Shown piece by piece: positions 27,771 to 37,641 of a stretch of DNA of 64,000 nt (within the stretch, counting starts at the first letter, position 1; each line of letters starts with the position of its first letter). The position numbers were made by a program, and so were the translations under genes. The notes below the pieces were generated by a model. It made no database searches and had not been told where the DNA came from. It saw only the letters and a program-made list of their open reading frames with translations. This stretch comes from Nitrosomonas sp. (GTDB lineage: Bacteria; Pseudomonadota; Gammaproteobacteria; Burkholderiales; Nitrosomonadaceae), in assembly GCA_016708955.1 (NCBI GenBank), contig JADJES010000003.1, positions 62,001 to 126,000 of the forward strand, in the 5' to 3' direction.

Positions 27771-28496
27771 ATGACACGGACGTCTGACATGAAGGAAAAT
27801 AGCGTCGATAGTATCCACTCAGTGTCCAACATGACAAACTTTCTGGCTTCTTCCGTGCATGATATGAAGAATTCAGTGAGTATGTTGATTGGTGGTCTGG
27901 AAAAAGCGCTTGCGTCAAATGAAGTAACCCAACTTTCTACGCATGCTGAATTGATGCAGATGAATCATGAAGCAAAACGTATTAACAACAACCTGATTCA
28001 ATTGCTGACACTCTATAAGCTGGGTCAGAAAATTTATCCCTTTGACCCGCAATCCATTTGCCTGGATGATTTTTTGCGTGTGATGGTTGCGCAATATAGG
28101 GAGTTACTTAAATTCCGTGCGATTACCCTGGAAGTTCGTGTTAATCCGGAATTATATTGGTACTTCGATGAAGACTTAATCAGTGGCGTGATTGGTAATG
28201 CATTAAATAATGCCATGCGCTACACGCGCGACTGTATCTATATAATCGCCGAAGAGGATGAAGGAAAACTAGTGCTGCGGATTGAAGACAATGGGCACGG
28301 CTTTTCGAGTCAAATTCTGCAGGAATGTGATGATTGCGCGCGCGGCGTTGATTTTCAGGGCGGTAGCACAGGGTTAGGTTTCTATTTTTCGGCGATGGTG
28401 GCACGCATGCATCATAATCAAGGTTGCTTAGGCGAACTAAAGCTGGAGAATGGCGGTTCACTCAGCGGCGCTTGTTTTGTGTTATGCCTTCCGTAA
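27771..28496 (+). CDS. small cytoplasmic sensor histidine kinase
   Basis: 241 residues. H-box SSVHDMKNSVSML (His near residue 34) and an HATPase_c domain with N box GNALNNAMRY, G1 IEDNGHGF and G2 GSTGLGFYF. No sensor or membrane domain precedes the H-box, so input probably comes by protein contact. The response regulator gene begins 22 bp after its stop, so the pair should form a two-component system. That regulator is now split by an insertion. The start could also be ATG 27789. Confidence 0.82.
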   Translation: MTRTSDMKENSVDSIHSVSNMTNFLASSVHDMKNSVSMLIGGLEKALASNEVTQLSTHAELMQMNHEAKRINNNLIQLLTLYKLGQKIYPFDPQSICLDDFLRVMVAQYRELLKFRAITLEVRVNPELYWYFDEDLISGVIGNALNNAMRYTRDCIYIIAEEDEGKLVLRIEDNGHGFSSQILQECDDCARGVDFQGGSTGLGFYFSAMVARMHHNQGCLGELKLENGGSLSGACFVLCLP

Positions 28497-28518
28497 TGAA
28501 TGGTCATTTATTGAAATC

Positions 28519-29853
28519 ATGAATACTAGTGAGTTTAATGCTTTAACAGCAGATATGGATTTCACAGACACGACTGCGCTGATAATCGACGATTATCAAG
28601 AGATGCGCAGCATTTTTCGCGATATCCTGCGTAGCTGTGGCGCGGATGTGAAAAAAATATCCATGGCGGCAAGCGGAAGCGAAGCCATTTCTTTAATCAA
28701 AAAAACGCAGTTTGACATCGTGCTGTGCGACCTCGACTTAGGATCCGGGAAGAACGGACAGCAAGTGCTTGAGGAAGCCAAGCATCTGTCGCTTGTTGGG
28801 TCTTCTTGCCTGTGGATTATGATCTCTGCAGAAAAATCTCCTGAAGCAGTGACAGGCGCCGCAGAATATCAACCCGATGCCTATTTGTTGAAACCGGTTA
28901 CCGAAATGAATTTGCGTTTGCGCTTAGCCAAAATTTGGGGGAAAAAGAAAGCATTTGCTGAGATTCACCAAGCGATGAAGCAACTGGATTATTCTAAGGC
29001 CATGAGTTTATGCGATCAACGTTTAACTTCCGATAAGGCGAATGCGGCTGATTTGCTTCGGACTAAGTGTGATTTGCTATTGATTACTGGTGAATATGAT
29101 CGTGCCAAAAACGTATTGGAAAAAATTTTGGCTGAGCGCGATCTGCCTTGGGCGAAAGCGGCATTAGCTAAAATCCTGCTAAAGAAAAATGATTTTGAAG
29201 CAGCCAAAACATTGCTCGAGGAAACTACTGAAACAAATCCTGCATTTCTTGAAGCACACGATTTACTCGCTCAAACGTTGCAAGCTATGGGCAATTTCGA
29301 AGAAGCAAACAATGTACTGGAACGTGCAGTAAAGCTATCGCCAAACTCGGTATTGCGACAGAAGAATCTTGGTGCTGTGGCAATGAAAATAGGCAAACTG
29401 GAAAATGCTGAGCGGGCTTTCCGCAAGAGCGTATCGTTAGGGGAAGATTCCGTACTAAAAACAGCGGATGCCTATTTTGGACTTGCCAAAGCATGCAGCG
29501 CCAGTAAAAAGCCGGATGAAGCAATTAGAGTACTGGGTCAGCTCAATAAGAGTTTCGCTACGGATGAAATGCGCCTAAAAGTATTGGCAGTGGAAGGAAT
29601 GATTTATCATCAAAGCGATAATGCCGAGAAAACTAAGCAGATCGCCACTGAGATCATCCAGTTGATAGACCAGGATGCTATTCATCCAGACAGTGATGGA
29701 TCATTGGAAATAGCGCGCTTGCTGATGGTTACGGACGATAAGGACAAAGCTATCAAATTATTGCAGCGAGAGATTAAGAATAATCCAGAGAATGCTGCCT
29801 TACTTCAAGATGTCGCGGAAATATTTGATCAAGCTAGCATAGGCGAAGAAGGC
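28519..29853 (+). pseudogene. REC-TPR response regulator, N-terminal part (split by ISL3 element)
   Basis: 445 codons from ATG 28519. An N-terminal receiver domain shows ALIIDDYQEM and VLCDLDLG (phospho-acceptor Asp), then a K in LLKPV. About 300 residues of TPR-like helical repeats follow (for instance DYSKAMSLCDQ, NFEEANNVLERAVKLSPNS, KLENAERAFRKS). Reading stops at 29853 where the IS begins; 55 further codons in the same frame run into IS sequence. The missing C-terminus is found inverted at 39384-39703. It was the partner of the upstream kinase and is probably non-functional unless the truncated form keeps activity. Confidence 0.88.
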
Positions 29854-31202
29854 GGTTCATCCGGCAAGTGCGTACTTTTGGGTTTAACCGACAAGGACAT
29901 AATTGGTTTCATGCAGCGCCATAATTTTGAGTTTAAAGAACTCGACATCTCTGAAACCATAGGCCATTTTGTGCAAAGTTTTTATCTTGTTGTTGGTACC
30001 TTCCAACGGCCCGGTTGATAAACCATTAAAATCGAAATAAGCCAGGATACCTGAGCGGTGTGCTGCAATAGTTTTAGAGAATTGCTTGAGCATGTTGACA
30101 TCCGAAGCAGCGGCTTTTTTTACCCATTCATCCAATGCATTTTGAGCTGAGAGTTTATCCGGTTGATGCCAGATATTGCGTAACTCTTCTTTCATGTAAT
30201 AGGCCGCCGCCAAGGGCTCATTGAGCTTTAATGCTTCGTCCAGACGTTGACGTTCATTGCGCTTGTCATCCAGGTTGTCAGGGTTCTTCAGCAACAGCCA
30301 GCGAATGCCCTTCAAAACGGGTTTGCCCAACCCATTTTCTGCTTCTCGTTGCAGATCATGACGCAGTTTTGTCAACTTTTCGTTGAACAGCTTAATAATA
30401 TGGAAGTGATCGAACACTAGCGTTGCATCTGGGATATTAGCCCGCACCGCACTGATGTATGCTGGCCCCATGTCGGTCGCAACCGCTTCAATCCGTGCAC
30501 CGATCGTTTCAAACGCTTCCAAAACGGAATCAGTGCATCGGCACCTTTCCCATTGCCAACAAAAATCACTGCCCCACGTTGAAGATCCAGAACTATCGTT
30601 AAATAACCCAGCTTCTTGCCTTGGTATATTTCATCCAGCGCAATGCGTTTTATCTTGGCCAATTTCGGCAACCGATAACGTTTATTCAGATTGTCCTTCT
30701 GTATTCCCTTAACCAGATCCCAGCTCACTCCAAGATGGCGTGCTACTGCCTGGATGGTCATGTGCCCAGAGAGATCCAAGACCAATCTTTCGAAAGAACG
30801 TGTATAGCGCTTGTGCTCATCAGCAAACTGTATCTTTACCTGACGAACTGCTTGGCATCGGGTGCATTCTACCCGCTGAACTGGAAGGTCGATATAGACT
30901 GCTTTTTGACCTACCGGTACTGTCCTGAAGCGTCTAACCAACTTTCCCCGGCAATGTATCTCGCGGCTTTACATACCGGACATCTCAATCCCCAATGATC
31001 CGCTTGTATTGCAACAACTATGACACCCGCAATAAAACAAGTGCTTTGATAAAAATAACCAACTATACCAAAGGCGTGATACAGCAAACTGGTCGACATG
31101 TTGAAAAAACCTCTTCGTTGAAAATCAGAGATAATTTCAACCTTTGATTCACTTTCTTGCAACATGTATTTGACTAACAAGTACGCACTTGCCGGATGAA
31201 CC
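29854..31202 (-). mobile_element. ISL3-family-like insertion sequence, copy 1
   Basis: 1349 bp with terminal inverted repeats starting GGTTCATCCGGCAAGTGCG (29854) and ending with the reverse complement at 31202. The transposase runs on the minus strand. A second, nearly identical copy at 39704-41054 is in the opposite orientation. The left flank is AAGAAGGC; the outer gene flank at the other copy reads AGGAAGGC, a near-exact 8-bp target duplication, the ISL3 size. Confidence 0.88.
29884..31099 (-). pseudogene. ISL3-like transposase, copy 1 (two frameshifts)
   Basis: Start MSTSLLYHAFGIVGYF at 31099. An N-terminal zinc-binding segment (RCPVCK ... CTRC) is followed by an HTH and a DDE transposase domain: LDEIYQGKKLGYL (Asp), ATDMGPAYI (Asp) and GPLEGTNNKIK (Glu). 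Compared with copy 2 it lacks one A of a run near 30972 and one G near 30520, which split it into three frames. Copy 2 is correct at both places. Joined, the product is about 404 residues, normal for ISL3. The C-terminus ends ALHETNYVLVG. Confidence 0.85.
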
Positions 31203-31773
31203 CTTATTTAATCGGCTACGCAAGCGCTCAGATAAATTCGTGAAACGAAGTATCTGGAATATTTTATTAGCCTTATATTTGGGATTCTGCCTGCCGGCCT
31301 TTCAATCAGAAGCGATAGCCGATGAAATCATAGAATATCAGGTCAAAGCAGCGTTTATTTATAACTTTATTGCTTTCACGCACTGGCCTGACAGCACCGG
31401 TCAAACGATTAATCTATGTATTTATGGGGAAGATTATTTCGGCCAGGAAATCGACAAACTGCAAAACAGATCGGTAAATAATCGCCAGATCAAAGTCGCG
31501 CGTATTGCTGACTTTGATCAATTAAAAGCGTGCCAGGCGATCTTCTTTTCTAAATCGGTTAGTGGCCAGTTATCCAGCATCTTAAACGATCTACAGAATG
31601 AACCCATCCTCACATTGGCTGATAGCCCGAATGCTACTGCACAGGGTATCGCAATCAATATGAGTCTATCCAATGAGAAAATCGTTTTTGAAATTAATTT
31701 GGCCAAAGTGCGCGGAGCAGGACTCGATATCAGTTCAAAATTACTACAGCTCGCTACCAAAGTGCATCAATAG
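31203..31773 (+). pseudogene. YfiR/DUF4154 periplasmic protein, 5' end removed by ISL3
   Basis: The frame (LFNRLRKRS... then a signal segment LALYLGFCLPAFQSEAIA) is 80-90% identical over most of its length to the YfiR gene at 36468. The native start is gone: the IS ends at 31202 and only a TTG inside the IS (31189) could start translation. Mature features: YQVKAAFIYNFIAFTHWP, NLCIYGEDYFG and a second Cys in LKACQAIFF. YfiR proteins are periplasmic repressors of CHASE8-type sensors. It may still be expressed from the IS, so loss of function is likely but not certain. Confidence 0.75.
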
Positions 31774-31865
31774 CAACGATACCTGGCTTTCTTAATTGTG
31801 TACGATCAATCCAAATTCGACAGACTCAAGGCGCAAAGACTACAGTTAAGAAAGCTCTGATTAAG

Positions 31866-31930
31866 TCTTTCGACAGGACGAACGGTAATTATCGATTACA
31901 TTCGTGATGAGATTGTCGAACCATGAATGA
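31866..31930. repeat. REP-like palindromic repeat, decayed
   Basis: CTTTCGACAGGACGAACGG followed by ATTCGTGATGAGATTGTCGAA and CCATGAATG forms an imperfect palindrome (TTCGACA / TGTCGAA) of the kind seen in extragenic REP elements of many proteobacteria. It sits between the truncated YfiR gene and the ISNCY element. Confidence 0.4.
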
Positions 31931-31944
31931 AATCAACTTAATTA

Positions 31945-33823
31945 GTGCCAGCCCGGAAACCCTCTATCCGAATAAGAAACAACAGGTTGCCCGTAGTTAT
32001 GGTGATAAAGAATTCTGAAATATTGTGCCAAACTGCTGTTATTAGGTAGTTCTGGTGCATTTTAAAGCAAAATAACCCCAAACTTCGATTGAAATCGGCG
32101 AAAATATCGTTGTCAAAAACAAACTTCGTTCGAGTGGAGCACAAATGCGCGTAGTCCAAAATACACAGATGGAATTGGGTGAAATTAATGTATCACAAAT
32201 CAAATTCGATTTGAGATCCCGCGATGACATACCGAAGATACTGCGCGGGTTACAGCACCTGTACATGAACGAGGAATTGCGCCGGAGCGTTTTTGCATTA
32301 CTGGAAAGTGAAATTGCTCCCAAGGTAGATAAGAGCACAGGCCGTCCTGGCATGACCCTGTGGAGCATACTGGTTTGTGGCGTATTGCGGCTGGACTTAA
32401 ATGCTGATTATGGTCGTCTTCACGAACTGGTTAACCAGCATAAAACCTTACGCGAAATGTTGGGACATCATCTGTATGATGAAGACAAGAAATATGTGTA
32501 TCAAACCTTGGTGGAGAACGTCAACCTGCTCACACCAGAACTGCTGGACAAAATAAACCAAATCATAGTTGCGGGAGGGCATGCCCTCCTAAAAAAGGGC
32601 GAAGGAGTCCTGCGTGGGCGGTGCGACTCCTTTGTTGTTGAAACCGATGTGCATTTTCCAACGGACATCAACTTATTGTGGGATGCCCTGCGCAAAGCGA
32701 TTACGCTGACGGCGCACTGGTGTGAAAGGCAACAATTAAGCGACTGGCGGCAATATAGCTACAACCTGCGCCAATTAAAACGACTGATGCGTAGTGCACA
32801 GAACAAAAGCGCAGCGTCGCTAAAGCACGACAAGACAAAATCGACGCACAAGTTACGCAAGCGCACCAGGCCTATATTGACCAAGCCAGAAGTCACTTAG
32901 ACAAAATTCAGACCACCCTAACCAAACTGGCCGCGATTGCGTCTACTGAGCTGCTGCAAAAGATTGAAATTGAAGGCTACATCAAACACGCCGAACGCCA
33001 AATCGATCAAATTGAGCGTCGTGTCATTAAAGGTGAAGTGATTCCACACGAAGAAAAAGTATTCTCCCTATTTGAGCCGCACACCGAATGGATAAGCAAA
33101 GGTAAGGCAGGCGTACCGGTTGAGCTGGGTGTCAAAGTATGCATCCTGGAAGACCAGCATCAATTCATCTTGCATCATCACGTGATGGAAAAACAAACCG
33201 ATGATCAGATTGCAGTATCCATGATCGCAGAAGCTAAAAAACGCTTTCCCAAACTCAACGCCTGTAGCTTCGACAAAGGCTTTCATTCACCCGCCAACCA
33301 GCTGAACTGATCCAGCATCTCGACCAGGTCACGCTCCCCAGAAAAGGCAAACTAAGCAAAGAACGTCAAGCGGTAGAACGAACCGAAGAATTTGTTAAAG
33401 CCCGTCATGCACACTCGGCGGTAGAGTCAGCAATCAACGCACTAGAGATACATGGTTTAGACAAATGCCCAGACCATGGCATCGATGGTTTTAAACGTTA
33501 TGTTGCACTGGCCATTGTCACCAGGAACATCCGCCGAATGGGTGACATCCTGTGGCAGCAAGATGTGGAACGTGCGCGCAAAGCGAAAGAGAAAGTTTAA
33601 GATACCAGCGAACAGCCTAAAATAAATTTTTCATCTAGCGCCCAAAGTACCTGATTGCGAGCAATCAGCGGCTGGTGCTGGGTAAAAATCGAGTTTTTGT
33701 ACTACGCCTCCAGAAAAATGCAATCGGAAGCTTTTTTGAATGCATATCCTCATTGCATTTTTCAGGAATGATTGAAAATTTAGGTAGCTTGCTGGCAAAA
33801 AAATGGGGTTTTCGGGCTGACAC
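31945..33823 (+). mobile_element. ISNCY-type insertion sequence
   Basis: 1879 bp bounded by inverted repeats: left GTGCCAGCCCGGAAACCC (31945-31962) and right, as reverse complement, GTGTCAGCCCGAAAACCCC (end 33823). TAATTA flanks both ends (31939-31944 and 33824-33829), a possible 6-bp target duplication, although it is palindromic. The element carries one decayed transposase gene. An unpaired copy of the same end is present at 51571-51590. Confidence 0.72.
32145..33600 (+). pseudogene. ISNCY-family transposase (two frameshifts)
   Basis: The N-terminal frame from ATG 32145 (helical DNA-binding part, then FVVETDVHFPTDINLLWDALRK with catalytic Asp) breaks near 32805-32812 in an A run. It continues as ARQDKIDAQVTQAHQAY, then HEEKVFSLFEPHTEWISKGK and CSFDKGFHSP. 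It breaks again near 33300 and ends VESAINALEIHGLDKCPDHG and RKAKEKV at 33600. The joined product is about 485 residues, normal for this family (DDE type). Two single-base breaks make it non-functional as read. Confidence 0.8.
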
Positions 33824-33840
33824 TAATTAGAATTTCCTTT

Positions 33841-33952
33841 AGGAGCCTCTGAATAACCCATCTTTGTCATTCCGAACGAAATGAGGAATCTTTCTGAATC
33901 GACAATATAGATTTCTCGCTACGCTCAAAATGACAATTATTCAGAGGCTCCT
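33841..33952. repeat. palindromic MITE-like repeat, copy B
   Basis: 112 bp with perfect 16-bp terminal inverted repeats: AGGAGCCTCTGAATAA (33841-33856) and TTATTCAGAGGCTCCT (33937-33952). The inner part shares GTCATTCC, GGAATCTTT and ATAGATTTCTCGCTACGCTC with the repeat at 9640-9752. No ORF. It sits just outside the right end of the ISNCY element. Confidence 0.8.
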
Positions 33953-34188
33953 TAATGTTTAGTCGCGATCGCGATTAGGCGAGCTCTTCGTCACCAGCTC
34001 AAAACCCCGCAATGACAGCGTGAACCTTTCGTGACACTTTCGATAGTCCTGATCACTACAAAAATCCTTGCGCAATTCTTTTGAAAAAGGGGTGTGAATT
34101 CGCTGTAATCGAAGATTCGTGGAGCTAGCGAGTGAACTACTATAGCAAAGAAAAATTCTTTAACACCGTCTTCTGATTAGCTGCTTTT

Positions 34189-34350
34189 GATCTCATTCTG
34201 CCGCCTACCAACCCTAACTACATCATGATGGATACAAAACTGACATGGAAGCCTAGAAGAAATATCGAGAATCCCAATCCGACTTCATCCCTTCCATGGC
34301 AACGCAAATTTTCCGAGGGGGTATATGCTGGTGTTGAATGGCGCTTCTAG
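34189..34350 (+). pseudogene. C-terminal remnant of a TonB-dependent receptor
   Basis: The last 53 codons before TAG 34348-34350 read MMDTKLTWKPRRN ... KFSEGVYAGVEWRF. This matches the end of the complete receptor at 34362-36458 (VTMDAKLAYKPTKN ... PRGIYAGAQWRF). The bases after both stops are also alike (TAG, then TGAGAATAC). It marks a second, lost receptor gene that stood directly upstream. The 230 bp before it, back to the MITE-like repeat, hold nothing recognisable. Confidence 0.75.
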
Positions 34351-34361
34351 ATGAGAATACG

Positions 34362-36458
34362 ATGAAGATACTTAACTTACTTATCAGACAAACGTCATCC
34401 GCTTCAGCGCTGAAAGCGAGCTGGTTAATGATTTGGATATATAAAATTTCAATTGCATTAGTTTTTGCATGGGGTACAAAACTGGCAATCGCAGAAAATA
34501 AAACTGTTGATAACCAGTTTATGAGTCTAAGCATCGAAGAACTGATGAACGTCAAAGTCACCACAGCTTCCAGAAGTCCACAAAAGCTTAACGAAGTCTC
34601 GGCGGCCGTTTTTGTGATTACCCAAGATGACATACGCCGTTCTGGCGCGACAAGTATTCCCGATGCATTGCGGATGGCACCTGGGGTACAAGTGGAACGT
34701 GTCGGTACAGACAAATGGGCTGTCAGTATCCGTGGTTTTAATGGAGTCTATGACAATAAACTGCAAGTGCTGATGGATGGCCGTAGCGTGTATTCCCCAA
34801 TATTCTCAGGTGTTCTATGGGAACAAATTGATACGCTGATGGAAGATATCGAGCGCATCGAGGTGATTCGCGGGCCTGCTGCAGTATCTTGGGGATCCAA
34901 TGCAGTTAATGGTGTCATCAACATTATCACCAAGAAAGCTGCCGATACCCAAGGAACACTCCTCACAGCCGGGGGCGGTAGTTTTGAGCAGGGCTTTGTA
35001 GGCGCACGCTACGGCGGCAAAATCAATGAAGAAACGCCTTTCCGTGTCTACGCCAAAGGATTTTCACGAGACCACACGCAATCATTATCCGGCGGAAATG
35101 CTAACGATCAATGGCACTCGGCCAGAGGGGGATTCCGCGTGGACCATAACCGCGGCATTGATCAATTTACCTTGCAGGGCGATATTTTCGCCAATTTTGA
35201 TGGCAGTACCCTCGATAAAAGCGGCCTTAGTCTATCGCCCACCTTAACAAGTGCGATGCGCGGACATAACGAAGGGGGAAATATACGCTTTCGCTGGGAC
35301 CGGACTTTCTCTGAAAACACTTCATTCATGCTGCAGGCATACTATGACCGCAATCGATCGCAATTATTGCCAGTTGGAAAATTTGATGCCGAGAGCTTTG
35401 ACGTCGATATGCAATACCGTTTTCCACTATTCGAGCGGCATAATATCACTTGGGGAGCCAATTACCGGCTCTATCACAACAAAATTTTCGACACCAGTTT
35501 AGTCACATTTTCCCCTCGTGAGCGAACGAATCATTTGATCGGCACTTTCATCCGCGATGACATCACGCTGATACCGGATCGCTTGTTGTTCTCGGTAGGC
35601 AGTCGATTCGAACATAACGATTTCACTGGAATGGAAATACAACCCAATGCACGCCTGATGTGGACGCCTAATACTGAGAATTCAGTCTGGATGGCCGTAT
35701 CCCGTGCCGTGAGAACACCTTCTCGCGCTGAAATCGATAGCCTGATTAATCTCACACCACAATTTCAAGCTTTTCCTGGATTATCTGCCTTACCTTTTCC
35801 AATCGCAGCATCATTACAAGGTGGCAATCACTTCAATTCAGAAAAATTGATCGCTTACGAACTGGGATACCGGCACCAGTTCTCTTCGCAAGCTTCCATT
35901 GATGTGGCGGGTTTTGTCAATGACTACAGTCAAATGCGCGATACAAGCTTGGGTGCATTATCGCTCAGCACAGGATTACCGAGACAATTTCTATTTCCTG
36001 TTATCGCTAATAATCAAGGATCTGCGCTAACCTATGGGGTTGAAACATCGATTGATTGGAAACCGAGAGATAACTGGCGCCTGCAAGGGAGTTACAGTTT
36101 TCTCAACATAGACTTCTCCTCTAATAGTGCTTTTAGAAAAACTGACCCGACTGCAGGCGCCGCAGACAAAGCAAACCCGCAACATCAATTATCGGTTCGT
36201 TCCAACTATGATTTTTCTGAAAGATTGCAGCTCAATCTTTGGTTACACTATACCAGTGCTATCTCGCTTTACAATGTCCCGAGCTATGTCACGATGGATG
36301 CAAAGCTGGCATACAAACCAACAAAAAATACGGAGTTGTTCGTTGTCGGTCAAAATTTGTTTAGCCAAAATCACAGAGAGTCTGTATCCGACTTTATTCC
36401 CTTAGTACCCGTGTTCATTCCACGTGGGATTTACGCAGGCGCGCAGTGGCGCTTCTAG
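34362..36458 (+). CDS. TonB-dependent outer-membrane receptor
   Basis: 698 residues from ATG 34362 (an in-frame ATG at 34338 overlaps the receptor remnant). The signal region is about 1-47. Then MSLSIEELMNVKVTTASRS, a TonB-box-like and plug start, VFVITQDDIRRSGATSIPDAL, the plug signature VIRGPAAVSWGSNAVNGVINI and a long beta-barrel ending in the terminal aromatic QWRF. The plug class is that of receptors often found with YfiR, and a YfiR gene follows 9 bp downstream. The ligand is unknown. The ExbB-ExbD-TonB-like operon at 2.5 kb could energise it. Confidence 0.88.
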   Translation: MKILNLLIRQTSSASALKASWLMIWIYKISIALVFAWGTKLAIAENKTVDNQFMSLSIEELMNVKVTTASRSPQKLNEVSAAVFVITQDDIRRSGATSIPDALRMAPGVQVERVGTDKWAVSIRGFNGVYDNKLQVLMDGRSVYSPIFSGVLWEQIDTLMEDIERIEVIRGPAAVSWGSNAVNGVINIITKKAADTQGTLLTAGGGSFEQGFVGARYGGKINEETPFRVYAKGFSRDHTQSLSGGNANDQWHSARGGFRVDHNRGIDQFTLQGDIFANFDGSTLDKSGLSLSPTLTSAMRGHNEGGNIRFRWDRTFSENTSFMLQAYYDRNRSQLLPVGKFDAESFDVDMQYRFPLFERHNITWGANYRLYHNKIFDTSLVTFSPRERTNHLIGTFIRDDITLIPDRLLFSVGSRFEHNDFTGMEIQPNARLMWTPNTENSVWMAVSRAVRTPSRAEIDSLINLTPQFQAFPGLSALPFPIAASLQGGNHFNSEKLIAYELGYRHQFSSQASIDVAGFVNDYSQMRDTSLGALSLSTGLPRQFLFPVIANNQGSALTYGVETSIDWKPRDNWRLQGSYSFLNIDFSSNSAFRKTDPTAGAADKANPQHQLSVRSNYDFSERLQLNLWLHYTSAISLYNVPSYVTMDAKLAYKPTKNTELFVVGQNLFSQNHRESVSDFIPLVPVFIPRGIYAGAQWRF

Positions 36459-36467
36459 TGAGAATAC

Positions 36468-37049
36468 ATGGGCATGCACTTATTTAATCGACTGTTCAGG
36501 CACTCAAATAAATTCGTGAAACGAAGTTTCTACCACTTTCTATTCGCCTGGTATCTGGGTTTCTGCCTGCCGGTTTCTCACTCGGTGGCGATGGCTGACA
36601 ACATGATTGAATACCAAGTCAAAGCAGCGTTTATTTATAACTTTATTGCATTCACGCACTGGCCCGACAGTACCGGTCAGACAATTAATCTGTGTATTTA
36701 TGGGGAAGATTATTTCGGCCAGGAAATCGACAAACTACAAAACAGATCGGTAAATAATCGCCACATCAAAGTCACGCGTATTGCTGACTTTGATCAATTA
36801 AAAGCGTGCCAGGTGATCTTCTTCTCTAAATCAGTTAGTGGCCAATTATCCAGTATCTTGGATGATCTACAGAATGAACCCATCCTCACACTGGCTGATA
36901 ACCCAAATGCTACTGCACAGGGCATTGCAATCAATATGAGTCTAGTCAATGAGAAAATTGTTTTTGAAATTAATTTGACCAAAGTACGTGCTTCAGGGCT
37001 TGATATCAGCTCAAAATTACTGCAACTGGCTGTCAAAGTGCATCAATAA
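36468..37049 (+). CDS. YfiR/DUF4154 family periplasmic protein
   Basis: 193 residues with a signal peptide (about 20-43, FLFAWYLGFCLPVSHSVAMA). The YfiR fold shows YQVKAAFIYNFIAFTHWP, NLCIYGEDYFG (Cys), LKACQVIFFSKS (Cys) and a C-terminal LDISSKLLQLAVKVHQ. In Pseudomonas and E. coli, YfiR holds the CHASE8 domain of the diguanylate cyclase YfiN inactive. Here no cyclase follows, but a CHASE8 hybrid kinase is encoded at 45560 and the receptor gene lies 9 bp upstream. Nearly identical to the YfiR remnant at 31203, so one arose by duplication. Confidence 0.85.
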   Translation: MGMHLFNRLFRHSNKFVKRSFYHFLFAWYLGFCLPVSHSVAMADNMIEYQVKAAFIYNFIAFTHWPDSTGQTINLCIYGEDYFGQEIDKLQNRSVNNRHIKVTRIADFDQLKACQVIFFSKSVSGQLSSILDDLQNEPILTLADNPNATAQGIAINMSLVNEKIVFEINLTKVRASGLDISSKLLQLAVKVHQ

Positions 37050-37339
37050 AAATATGCCCTTCCGGATAAAACCCGAGGCAGATGAAATCTCAATAATGCC
37101 AATGGATTCTCATGCAATACGTACAGACAAATAAATCCACCAAGAAGATCCATTTTGGTGCTTTTCTATGATGTTCAGTTGCCTTGTATTCGTTGAAATA
37201 CCTACTTTATACCCGCTAATTCTTGATCTAGACTCAATACATAAAATGCAATAATGTCTCCATAATTTTTGAGAATATATGGAACACGCTATTATCCACA
37301 CAAACATTCAATTCATTTAATCAACCGAGGCGCTTCAAT

Positions 37340-37641
37340 ATGAAACAGCACATAAAACAGTTACTTTTATCGGCTTGCACATTCTTTTTGCTCTGCAATA
37401 CGCATTTTGTTCTCGCTGATACTGCAAGTGATACTGAGACATTGCTCAACTGGGCTGAGAAGACTTACCCAACGATCTTCCCGAGCCATCAGGCCACGCA
37501 AAATATCGAACCCTGGCTATACCGGCACTATCCGGAGTCCGGCATTTATGCCGGTGTAAACAAAAACGATAATAGCGTTTATGTGCTAGGTGGACCCTGG
37601 GGAGATAATCCGACAGTGATTGACACACTTGCAAGTTTATA
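37340..37641 (+). pseudogene. secreted protein, N-terminal part (split by IS630 element)
   Basis: The gene starts at ATG 37340 with a signal peptide (about 1-26, FFLLCNTHFVLA). The mature part carries a small domain with LLNWAEKTYPTIFPSH, WLYRHYPESGIYAGV and VYVLGG, seen singly or in tandem in many secreted proteins of betaproteobacteria, function unknown. The frame meets the IS630 end at 37642 and stops at once. The continuation lies at 38748-39333. The intact product would have been about 295 residues, secreted. Confidence 0.75.

Noticed and set aside
28034..28461. Minus-strand frames within the histidine kinase
   Set aside because: The plus strand has clear kinase motifs; these are shadows.
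29854..30018. Natural C-terminus of the REC-TPR regulator (CVLLGLTDKD...)
   Set aside because: These codons are IS sequence read out of frame; the same peptide appears at the other IS copy.
31189..31202. TTG within the IS as true start of YfiR
   Set aside because: It is IS sequence; comparison with the paralogue at 36468 shows the native start was removed.
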